Assembly (NCBI GenBank): GCA_029224185.1
Contig: CM055191.1
Location: forward strand, 5,368,036-5,432,035
Length of the DNA stretch: 64,000 bases
Source of the DNA: Karalla daura
Taxonomy: Eukaryota; Chordata; Actinopteri; Chaetodontiformes; Leiognathidae
Direction of reading: 5' to 3'
Part shown: positions 20,051 to 31,300 of the stretch, one piece after another
Layout: the number at the start of each line of letters is the position of its first letter
Numbering within the stretch: the first letter of the stretch is position 1
Position numbers and translations under genes: made by a program
Notes under the pieces: generated by a model
Database searches by the model: none
Told to the model about the DNA's origin: nothing
What the model saw: the letters and a program-made list of their open reading frames with translations, nothing else

Positions 20051-22468
20051 ATGAGACTGCTGGCTCTGCTGCTGATGGTCGGAGCTGCTGGTAAAGACAC
20101 AAACAGACACCACATTGAGCACTCTACTGTATGTGCACCCAGTTACCAGAGCATGTCTGCACTGTGTCCAGCAATGTCAATACGATGAAACGTTGTGGTT
20201 GCAGATAAGTTACTCTCTATCTGCCTGTATGTGTGTGTGTGTGCGTGTGTGACAGCGGCAGTTCCCCGCGGGGATGGCAGGATCATCGGCGGGTACGAGT
20301 GTGCGCGAGGCACTCGTCCGTACATGGCCTCCCTCAACTATGGCTACCACTTCTGTGGTGGGGTGCTCATCAACGACCAGTGGGTGCTCTCTGTGGCCCA
20401 CTGTTGGTACAAGTAAGTGCATTTACTCATCTACCCATTTGGCAGACGCAGTCATCCAAAACAACAACTTACAGCATTAGTGCTTTAGGATACAAGAGGA
20501 GGCTATAGTTGAGGAGGATGGAGGAGCTACTTCAACAGCTAAAAGATAGGAAGCAAAAGAAGAAGTGCAGATAGATGTTTTTACTGAAGAGGGGAGAAGA
20601 GGAGGTGCTCTTCTTGAAGAGCTCTTCAAGAGATTGTTGAAGATAGAGGGGGATGTAGTCGCTCTTGTGGTGTTGGGTAGTTTGTTCCACCATACAGAGA
20701 CCACCAAGGTTGGCAATCCCTATGCACAAGGAGCATAAACCTGAATGATGGGATTCACGTAAGTGGGAGCAGACCCAGAGGTCACTGGAGGTCATTGACC
20801 CAGAGGTCCCAGAGACCCAGAGGTCACTGTAAGTACATATACACCGAGGTAGCCAAAGTTGCTTCCAGATGATTTCAATCTTGAGCCCTGGAGGCTAAAA
20901 TTCTAGAATTAAGAAGAGATAAAATGTTATAAGATCATTCCACTTTCATGTTTTTCTAGTATAGATGGATAGATTAAGACTTTATTTATCACCGATGGGA
21001 AATTGGTTTGTCGGTATATTGACATACAACAAGAACAAGAATATAAATAAAAAATAGGAATACAAATACAATCAACAATGGCATAAAATAGTGAGATAAA
21101 AAGAATATCAATAATATTTCCCCTCCTTTCCCCAGTCCCAACGCCATGCAGATCATGCTGGGAGAACACGACTTACGGAAGTTTGACGGCACTGAGCAGC
21201 TCTTGAAGATTGAAACCATCATCTGGCACCCGGAGTGAGTGACAGGATGAACCGTCTCCTCGTGCAGTCATTCATTCATCAACCCCAGTCTAGAGCACCA
21301 TTGGATGTTTCTCTATGTGCAGTTACGACTACCAGACTCTGGATTTTGACATCATGCTGCTCAAGCTCTTCCACCCGGTGAAGATTACCGACACGGTCCA
21401 ACCCATCTCTCTGCCCACGGGGTGCCCCTACGGGGGGATGATGTGTGATGTGTCCGGCTGGGGAGACACCAGACTGGGCGGTGAAGGTGTGTGGATACCC
21501 GTGATGACATAGCTAGGCTGTGTGTGGACTGACAAACTTAGTACTGTGCATTATTATTATTATTTATGGCAAAGTTTATGGCAAAAACAGCAACAGCACA
21601 ACAACACCCTGCATTACCAGTTACCAGTCCTTAACCTCTCAGTTAATGATGAACTAGTAAAGTGTTGAATAGGAACAAACTGACACATACTGAACTACTA
21701 TAGAAGCAAATCTCAAATTTCCAATTATTAGTAGTAATAAAAGCAAAAGTACTGGCTACTAAAAGTACCAGATTTTATGTCAATCTGCAAAGTACCATGT
21801 TACCGACTTTTGCAATCATAATTGTGGTGCTATACCTGACTCAATAATGAAGTGGAATAGAAGACAATGATAGAAAAATAGTAGAATTTACTAATGGCTA
21901 GTGACTGAATTTCTAGTGGCTCAGGTCATTACTATAGCAGACCACTCGAGTGATTCTGAGGAATCTCGTCAGACTACTTGAGTAATTCTGGACTGTTCCA
22001 CCTCTATTTGTTGTGCTTTTGGCTGACAGCTAAACATCGGTGATATGTTGTGAAGTAAGTTTTCAAAGGTTTTTTATGACTCTGTTCTCTGCTTCACAGT
22101 GACGATGCCCACCCTTCTGCAGTGTTTGAAGGTGCCCATCGTGGACGATCAGGACTGTGAGAATGCCTATCCTGGAATGATCACCCGCAGGATGGTTTGT
22201 GCCGGTTACATGGATGGAGGCAGAGATGCGTGCAATGTGAGTTTCAAGGCAAATATCAACGTGCAGTACAGTGAATGTGTGTGCACGTGTTAATGTGAGT
22301 CAATGTGTTGGTCAGGGCGACTCTGGCAGCCCTCTGGTGTGTTTCGGAGAGGTTCACGGCCTGGTGTCATGGGGTCAGGGATGCGCCGAGCCCAACTACC
22401 CCGGAGTCTACGTCAAAGTGTGCGAGTTCCTCTACTGGATTAGCGACACCTTGGAAGCCTACGCCTGA
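20051..22468 (+). CDS. Diverged trypsin-like serine protease (gene 7), six exons, about 249 aa, GDSGSP active site
   Basis: Secreted S1 protease, head to head with gene 6. Exons are 20051-20090, 20256-20412, 21136-21234, 21323-21486, 22100-22236 and 22316-22468. Exon 4 could also end at 21480, losing two residues. Signal peptide of about 15 residues, pro-segment VPRGDGR, then IIGG at residue 23. Triad H62 (SVAHC), D108 (LDFDIM) and S202; the specificity Asp is in RDACN. Two residues beside the active site differ from ordinary trypsin: N instead of Q before GDSG, and GDSGSP instead of GDSGGP. An extra 88-nt intron (21235-21322) splits the exon that holds the catalytic Asp. The reading frame is intact, so this is not an evident pseudogene; activity or substrate choice may differ from digestive trypsin. 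Confidence 0.87.
20425..20760 (-). mobile_element. Second copy of the same retroelement inside gene 7 intron 2
   Basis: On the minus strand a frame reads [14 protein letters not shown], then FNNLLK, followed by a tail GACTGCGTCTGCCAAATGGG matching the copy at 11,560-11,925. It accounts for much of the 723-nt intron. Confidence 0.55.
20771..20835. repeat. Short tandem GACCCAGAGGTC repeats
   Basis: Three imperfect copies of a GACCCAGAGGTC unit with ACTGGAGGTC-type spacers, next to the retroelement in the gene 7 intron. Confidence 0.6.
20965..21110. mobile_element. Fish repeat end with AGACTTTATTTATCACC motif
   Basis: AAGACTTTATTTATCACCGA and GGGAAATTGG followed by an A-rich stretch match the end of a dispersed fish repeat also seen at 40,150; a weaker similar piece is at 23,460-23,500. 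Confidence 0.4.
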
Positions 22469-22631
22469 AGAGATGGCTGACACACCCACTCGTTCTTCTT
22501 TTCTTTCACCGGTTAACTTCTAATTTCCGGTTTTGCTATCTTTCTCTGGCGGCTTTGCTCCTGAAGTTTCAACTTTTCCATCCCATTCATAAATCCAGAG
22601 TGACTCACGCATGTGCCAGTGTTGAAAGCAA

Positions 22632-22637
22632 AATAAA
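22632..22637 (+). terminator. Poly(A) signal of gene 7
   Basis: AATAAA about 165 bp after the TGA stop. Confidence 0.7.
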
Positions 22638-22639
22638 AA

Positions 22640-23840
22640 CACTTGGTGTACATTGACTTTTTATTTCTGTGTTCATATTTTCACTTGGAGGGGAGTGAGA
22701 GAGACAAAAGCCAGTCAAAGAGACCACTTAGAGAGAAGTATGTGTCAGTTATAGTTTGTATTCAACACTATTCATTCGTCAAATAACTTATTCATAAGAT
22801 ACAGCTTCTGGAAGGGGGTTAAACAATGAGGTAGGACATTTCTATTATTTCATATAATCACCCCTGTTATGTGGCTGCCCCCTCCGTTAATCCATATAAT
22901 TACTTTTTCAAATATCGAGCCTTTAATTAATTTCTGTTGTTTCATTGCAGCTGTGAAAAGGCTTTAATTATAAAGGAGACAACGTGTGAAACTATGAAGG
23001 GATGGGCGTTGATCCTGCTGTGGAGATAATGGCAGTGTGGTTACTGAACAGTAGGAGGCCTCACTGTGTCGTTTTATTATCAGTCCCACCCATCTGCCTC
23101 GACCTCGGCTGTGCAGCAGAAACATGAGGTCATTTACAGTTAGACGCGACACCTGTTTTCACACTCACTCGAGACTGATTTCTGCTGTTAGGATATTTTA
23201 GTCAGCCTGTGTTTCGCACTTTTTTTTAACTTTCATCTTTAAAGTCTTTTGCAGAGAATTCGTTTCTGTCAGGACGACATGGTTCTCGTCATATCTCCCA
23301 GGCCGGCCTTGTCTTTTCGGAGCCCCGGCCGTCTTTCCTCCCTCTCTTTTTGTCGATGTCTCTGTTTGAAAGGGCTGGAGGGTCTGAGCCACGGCAACCC
23401 ACCTGCACACAAACACACAAATAGGTCAGAGCAACATCGTAAGATAACAGAAACAGATAAGATAGAACTTTATTCTCACCCGAAGGAAAATGATCTGCAA
23501 ATATAAATTGATTTATGGTGGTCTGACCTACTAACTCAAGTTATCAGTAATGCTCGTTTAATATATTACTAAATACATTGCAATAATTTCATGATTATTT
23601 GGTTCCTTCAACTTCTATTTGAACCTGGCCTTGGGAGTATAGATTGTGATTGAATCTGATGAAAAAGAAAGATACATACATACATATATATACAAATATA
23701 TTCATATTGTGTATTTTTTTCGACTGGGGTTTTACTTCACTACTTACTGTTGGCACTCATCTCAGCAGAAGAAGAAAACGTCGCCTCTGAGAGGAACTCA
23801 GTGCTGTTCGAAACAGAACAAGTCAAAGTCAGGACAGGTA
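22640..23840. other. Convergent intergenic DNA between gene 7 and cblc
   Basis: Would hold the 3' UTR of cblc if the candidate last exon is right. Contains a weak repeat end near 23,460-23,500 (GAACTTTATTCTCACCCG). Nothing else recognised. Confidence 0.45.
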
Positions 23841-23842
23841 AA

Positions 23843-23977
23843 TCATGTCTCAGGTGAAAAACTCTGGTTTGGGTCTGTGAAGGACACCTTCGGGAGAGCT
23901 GAGGCTGTCGCTGTAGCTGAGGTCTCAATCCACCCATCGACTCCTCGTCGCTGCTGTGGGACCCCTCCCCCTGGTGC
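23843..23977 (-). CDS. cblc: Candidate last coding exon of cblc (unproven)
   Basis: Exon 9 of cblc ends in phase 0 at a GTAAAT donor. On the minus strand a pyrimidine-containing acceptor ending TAG lies just above 23977, followed by an open phase-0 frame of 44 codons (begins APGGGVPQQ) and a TGA at 23843-23845. This would give a Cbl of about 544 residues. The segment has no recognisable domain, and another open stretch near 25.1-25.27 kb also has an acceptor, so the choice is weak. A transcript would decide. Confidence 0.25.
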   Translation of the reverse strand, partial: APGGGVPQQRRGVDGWIETSATATASALPKVSFTDPNQSFSPET

Positions 23978-25380
23978 CTACATGACAAGACACAGCCACT
24001 TATATACTCTCCATTTTGTGGAGGCCCAGATGATTGCAGACTAACCTGCACTTTTCCAAGCAGAGCCCTGAGTACGAATCATGATACCTCACTCTCGATT
24101 TTTACAGAATTTTAGCATCAAATGTTGGCAACCGGGTAGAGGTGCTGTGGTCCACATTCGAGGTTAAAATGTCTTAAGACTTGTATCGTTTATCCGTTTA
24201 TCTCACTATGTCACACTTGGATCAAATTAAAGTGTTTAGGAGCACTGACAGGTGACCAATTAACAATATATTAACTGTAAATGTGTCCTTGTAGCGTTGT
24301 GACATTAAAGTAAAAAGGCTGCTTAATGTGATATTAGTTAATTATAAAATGTGGATTTAATAATAGTGAGTGTTGAGATGAGGACTCTAGTTTGGGCGCC
24401 TGCGCTACAGTGGAAACGTGCAGCAATACAAACGAGTGACCTATTTCTGTGATGCATCGCTATTGGAACGAATTAAAAGCCACACTCACCCTTCGCTTTC
24501 ACAGTCAGTTAGTGAGTGTGAAACCTCAATGCATCTTTCTGGACCGTGCTTGAAAACTTGAATATCACGCTAATATAAACACTGTCAATGTCTGACCGGC
24601 ACTGAGCCAGCATGACTATATGTATATTTTAGAGTTTTTAACAAATAATTGTTATAATTAAAAAGATCTATGAGTGTATGTAAAGAGATGGCACAGAAGA
24701 TTCACAATCAGTATATTTGTTAAGTGCAAACATTCTGCATGTTGTGATGAACCCACATGGTCTGTGTGAAGTAAAGAGAGCAAGTAAAGAGTAAATGTGC
24801 TTTTCAGATTTCATGCAGGATTTAACATCGTTAACCCTTCAGGTTCCTAATGGGAAGAGATGCCAGCTATGGAGCCACAACTCGCTTCAGGTATACACTG
24901 TATTTGACACTCAGCCAGAGGCCAAACATCTGTAGCCTGAACCCTTGAGGTGAAAAGGTAGAACGTGTAGAAGATGGTGTAGAGTTTGATATAGTTTTTA
25001 TCAGCCTCGAACACACTGATGGTAAATTAAAGATGATTTATTGTGTTAATTTTCTTGGTTTTATTTCTAGGTTATCGGCCTGCTCACATTTCGACTCCGG
25101 GAGTCTGCAGCAGAACTGCTCCCCCTTCGGAGCTTTGTCTTGAACGGCGTCTTACCTGCTCCTGTTTGTGTGTTTGTGTCTTCGTCGTGGCTCATTAGCG
25201 CTGCGTGCCTGGTGACGAGATCAAATGTCACAAAGACTGAGCCGGCACAGCTGCAGCGCATAGTCACATCAGACTGTGCAGAGCCGGGCGGGGATTAGCA
25301 TTCCTCAGAGTTCAGCGTTGGTGAGGATGGAGAAAATTAACACATCAATCCAACAAAATGCAAATAAATGAAGAATTTAC

Positions 25381-28300
25381 CGAACGGGAGTGGGACTGTG
25401 TGGCGGCTGTCTCGGTTTCAGAGCCCTGTGACTGGCTGGGGGGAGATGCACCATGTGGGGCAGTGCCGTGTTTGGGGGGCAGAGGTGGACCAGTGGGACC
25501 AGTGGGAACAGTCAGCTGGGAGGTGGGAACCTGGTATTCCAAACTAGAGAACTGTGTGGATATAGACAACAATTTATCTATTCCTTCCTTTAACACTTTT
25601 AACTAAATGACAACACTTATAGCCAAGACCAAGCATGTTTAGTCGTCATGTTCACCATCATAGTTTTTAATATCAGCATCGACTGTGCAAAGTAATAGAC
25701 AAATTTAAACTGATAACATATAGGATGTTAATGGTCATGTTTACATGGACAGCAGTATTCCAAACATTAACTTTACTCTCAATAATACAAAGAATATATG
25801 ATACAATACATTGAGGTGCATACATGGATTGCTTGCAGAGTACTTGATTCAGTCCTGTTTACATGCAAAGGAGAATAACGTCCAATGCCGCACTCACATT
25901 ACATTCCTTACCATATATATATAGATAGACATATCTCATTGAGATGTTCTAATCTAATTATTCTATTTCTTTGCAATACAATGGCGGTTCAGAGTCTCCC
26001 AGCTGTTAGAGCCATGTTCAGATTAACATGTATCCTGTTTCCTATATATATTTCAAATTCTTTGAGATATAAATAAAGAAATGAATGAATGATTATTTCA
26101 AAGGCTGAAAATGCTTTTTATGAACATTTTCAGCATGGTCAGCATGGCTTACAAGGATAAATAATAATAAGTATGTATGTGTCCATAAATTCACTCTCAT
26201 ACCTTCTTCATGGCAGCCATTTCCTTGACCATGAGTTCAATGTCCTCGTGGGTCTCATCCTCTGTGTCCTCCTCCTCCTCCTCCTCCTCCTCCTCCTCAC
26301 GCTGGCCGCCTCCTGGCTGGTACGGCTCAATGAGGATCCTCTCCGTTCCTCGGATGTCGCAGCGGCAGTACGGGCAGGAGTGGCCCGCTGACTTCTGCTG
26401 GATGATTATCGATGACAGGTCACGGGCAGAGCAGTGGAAACACGAAGTGGACGTGTGAGGAGCAGCTTCGTGTCTTTTGAGCTCTGTGTCGTGGAATAAG
26501 TTGGACCCCGACTTCAAAGACTAAAACGGCCCCTCTTTCAAGAGATGAAGGGGGGTGGAAAATGCTACGTTAGACAGCCAGAACAGATTGTAGTTTTCCA
26601 CAACAGCACTCGGGTTAACCTTGGTAACGTTTGTAAGTACTTTTTCTTTCATTGCTCTAGCAAAGACCCTCAAAGCTCGCGCTTTGAGGGTCTCCATCCA
26701 TTCATGTTTTCACATGATTTTTCACATTGCTACTATTTTCTGTTTCACATTTTGTTTGAGCAGCGACCCCTATTTGCCCAGCATCATTTTTATTTACCAG
26801 CCCACACTTTGACAGTCGTGTAGTGAAGGTTTTGGCAACAAGATGAGACGTTTTTCTATTCAGTGTTAAACTGCAAATGCCCTTGTCACCTCAGACATAG
26901 ACAGTTATCGAGGCCACTGTATGGTAAGGTAAGCTTGCCGTTGAGCATGCTTCATTGCAGACTAGACTAGCTTACAACTTTTCCATTGTGGTCTGTCCAC
27001 AAAGCGTGTTTAATTTGGTCTCTCTTCCTCTCACGCACTCTCTCTTTCTCTCACTCTGTCTTAGAAGAGTGTGAATGTGACCATGTACTTTGGGGAGGAT
27101 GTGTGGCTGAACTTGTACAGGAAGCTTTCAACTAAATGTCGGGACTTGAAACTTTGCACCTCTGCAAAGGCTTGAAGACCTCCTGAATAGATGAACTGAG
27201 AGGATGAACTGCCCGGGTGACTGAAAAACATTGATGCTAATTTTTTATTGTAACAGCAGAAAGAGGAAGTAGAACATGGGGGGGAGCCCCATTGCAAGGG
27301 ACACGAAGAGTACGCACAGCTGTTCAAATGATGACTACATTATCTTTTTTTGGCATTTGTGGTCAGATCTAATTGATATCAATAAAGGAGCACTGTGCGA
27401 TATTCTATGTATCTGTAAGCCCAGCTATAAACCCCCTCATTTACAATTTCTCACTTGTCAGTTTCTGCGCTGACAGCGTGTCATTGATGTCGATGGTTCA
27501 TTTCACAGGCCTCTTTTTGGACCACTGAAGCAGGCTTTGTGCTCGTCTCTCCTCTCAGCTGTCAAACTGTTTGCTCCTGCAGAGAATTGGTTTTGAGATG
27601 TGCCAGCCACGCCTCTTTCTGTGGTCTAAGACAACAGAAGGTTGACTGAAGTTGAAGTGATTGTTTCTTAAACTGGCAAATTCACAGTGAAGGGATTTGG
27701 TGGAAAGTTGAATATCGTATTCCCTTCACCTCCTCCAGGGGTTGTAAGTAATACAGTAGGTGCTTGCTCTGGCCTCTGGTCTACTACTGTATAAACATGG
27801 TCACGTAACATGTTTCCTCAATACTACCATGGAAATGCTGATGTAAAATCCTCTAAAAACGGTCGACCAGGCTGCTTCACTCAAACAACTCGATCACACA
27901 ACTATGATCAGAGTTCTGCAGAAGCATGTTCATATTTAGTCTGCGCTCTGAGCTGAGCCCGGATGCATCTGTGCAGTGAGTGGTCGGGGTTCATACCTGC
28001 CAGCCTGTGAGGCAGGGCTGGCACAGGAGGTGTCCACAGGGTTGGATCCGCGTGTCCTTCTCCCTCTCTGCACAAATCTTGCACAGCTGAAAGGTGGTGC
28101 CGATGTCGCAGTAGAGCTCGTACTGCTCCTGTTGAGCGTGGTGGAGTTGATGGCACAGTTCAGACGTACATTCAAAAGGAAAATAACAGGATGGCATTTG
28201 ATGATAAGATCTTTTGTCTCACTGCTACTTACTGCTGTAACTTTGACTTTTCCTCTCTGGGTAGGTTCACATAAACTCGCCAGGTCGGGGTTCACGTCTC

Positions 28301-31300
28301 TGCCATCTGGGTAAAGGTAGCTGCACAGAAACACAAAGACCTTTGGGTTAAAGATGCACACAAGGAGAAATCTGTCCCCTGTATAGTTTTGATCCTCACC
28401 AGCCTTCCTTAAAGCCCTGAATGAGAGCCTGGTAGAGAGGTGTATTCTGGGGTATGGTCTGGATGACGTTGCCTTCACGGGTCACATGGCCAATCGCCCA
28501 CTGGCCCATTCTGGTGCAGCTCAGACGGAAGATATAGCTGGGACAGAAAAAAAAATCACAATTTACAAAGATATTCCACAGATTAGAGGTTCAAAGATCA
28601 GCTTCTACATTCTTTTGTTTTTGGGTGCCTGTATTTGGCTCTATATTTTCTATCCAAATTATATTTTTGTTTTTGATAGAGCCGTAATGTTTTTGCAACA
28701 GTATGTGCTCACTTGTAATACCTAATTTTTCAAGCTGTGCTTCACGAGGACAAATCCACTTGAATACCAGACAGGGTGCCAAAGAGTACTTGAGAAAATG
28801 TCAGACTAAAAAGAAAAATAAATTCAATGTCCTTCAGAAAAAATCGTAATAAAAAAAACTTACCATTTCTGAACTTTTCATAACGAATAATGAAGTACCT
28901 AAGCTGTGCGTCTGTCATTTTAAAGGTCTTATTTCTCACAACACAGCTCACTTGCAAAACTTGATGTAGGACAAGTGCTCACTACCCTTCTCAGTGCTAT
29001 TTTGAGAAGTGAAAAGGAAATTGTTTATCACTGTTGCTGTGTGTGGCAACTCATACCTCCCTGGTCTGTGCAGGTAGTGTTCCAGGCGAGCAATGACCTG
29101 GTCGTAGGTGAGGAAGGCCATGTATCCAGGATGAGTCACAGCGAGCTGGTTCCAGTTCCTTATGAGAGACCTCCATGGCTGAGAGGAGAGGGGGCGAGAG
29201 TCGAGAGCCACGTTTATTATGTCTCTTCATGCAAGCAATAATTCAACATCTCGAGTGGGTGGATCTTTGTTGTTTTGCCAAGACCTCCTATACATGTCTG
29301 TGCACTAAATAAGAACCAACAGCCAAAATTGCAATCAATTCATCCAAGTGAAGCATCAGTTCAGAGCAAATGTCATTTCAAGGCACTTTACATTTAGAGC
29401 TGGTCTGCAGCCTCTTTCATAAACAGAAATATATTGGGCAGGCAACAACAGAAAAGTTAAGTGGACAAAAAAAAGTTTTTCTGAATACGAAACACTGTCA
29501 AACTTCAACACAAATAGATGAGATATAAAGGAAGAACAAGGAAAGAACAAAACATTTGATCTGGATGGACAGCTAGCAAACTGTGCTATACATTAAATGT
29601 GAAGAGCTGTCACAGATTGACAATAATGTCCCAATCATGAATTTGCAAAAAATTAAGAATGTTGCGAAATCGGTATAAAACCGTGGTTAATAATTTTCAG
29701 TGGGTGTGCATGTTCCCATCCCAATCTATAAACACGCCCCTGGCAAAAACACTAGCACGACTCTGCCTCCTTAGATCTGTAATTAAAATGCTATGTTTAT
29801 AACTGTCACACAGGAGCCAGTGCATGAAAATGACTGTGGGTCTGTGTGCTGGTCTGTCTCTGGGCCCGGGGGCAGTGGCTTTCAGAAGTCTTGTCATCAC
29901 CATGAGGTTTCTTGGCAACCAGAAAAGAGACCAGGAAATCACTGTGTGACACTGAGCCTGGAACATAACCCCCATAAAACCACAGCAGCTTGCACATTGT
30001 TTCTGAGTTACAGCTCTCTTCTTATAAAACCGAGGGATGGAATTAGAGTTTCGTTCCCTTTGGACTAAACTCTCCAAGTCGTGACTGTGTTAATTCGCCA
30101 AGATAGACAGTTTCCTTCATCGCCTGCGATTCACTTTTACCTGAAACAGTCTTGTGAAGATATCAAACTCAAACACGGAGATGTGGTCATTGCAGGTGAG
30201 ATCGATAGTCGATTTCAGGGCCATGGACTCCATTCCGTCCTCGAATGCGTGCACGCTCTGCAGCTGCTCCTTGAAACGACTCCACTGCACGATGCATCTG
30301 TTAGGACAGAGTTAACATCAAAATGTCAATGCAAAGTGAAGTTTGAATAACACTGAATTTCTCTTTTTCTGAAAATGTTCACGCTCACTTGGTGCCAAAC
30401 GAACGCCTCCAAAAGTCATCGGCCTCTGTCTTGGTCACCCTGTAGGCGTCCCCTTGGAAAGTACCTGCTGGGTACATGGCCTTCAGCTCCCAGAGAATAT
30501 GACTGAGCAGCAGAGACAGCTTGGTCAAGTTCCTCCTGAGAATAGTAGAACAAAAAACAAACAAAAAACAAGAAAACAAGAAATGTAGTAAAGTTGCAGA
30601 ATTAAAAATGGTATAACATTGCTTGGAAATTTCAACATCTCTCATCCATTGATGTTGAAAATATACACCAAAAAAAGCAGAAGTCGGTTCGTGCTTGAGA
30701 AGTTTGTACATATAAATGTATAAAGCTATCAGACAACTAATTTGCCTGAAACAAATAAGACCCTGCTCACAGACCTGATGCTATTATTAAAGTCTACAGT
30801 GTGGGTGTGTGAAATGTTGAAGTTATAACAGGCAAGCATGTTCAACAAGGTCCTTGGGTACCTATAGATTCTGTCGGAAATGAAAGAAGATAAGGTCAAA
30901 CTGAACACCACATCTCTGTGCTGTTGTTGGTGCGTGCCCATAACTGTTGTACCTGTGAAACAAGCATTGCAAACACACAACAGGTAGTCCAGCCTGCAAA
31001 CAGGATGCTCTTTGATGCATGCACAACTGGAAATACCACAAAACGTTCCACTGACCAGTCTGTCTGTCTGTCAGCTCTTTGATATTATGTTTAGATCGTT
31101 CTCAACAGAGATTACTTTGCCAGTACATTTCGCACTTTTTTGGGGTTTAACTTTTTAAAATGCGACGTATGCAATCGTGCCCGCCAACGTGCAGCTAGAG
31201 GCGACGGGTAATCGAGCCATGCAGCAAACTGCATGGGGCTGATACAGCGAGTGCACCAGAGGAGACATGAAAGCCTTCCAGTGTGTTGTGAAAGCTGCTC

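Noticed and set aside
20275..20283. RGD in the gene 7 pro-segment as an integrin-binding motif
   Set aside because: Too short to carry meaning, and removed on activation.
26664..26693. Hairpin considered as a microRNA precursor
   Set aside because: A 13-bp stem with a 4-nt loop is far too short for a pre-miRNA, and pairing does not extend outward.
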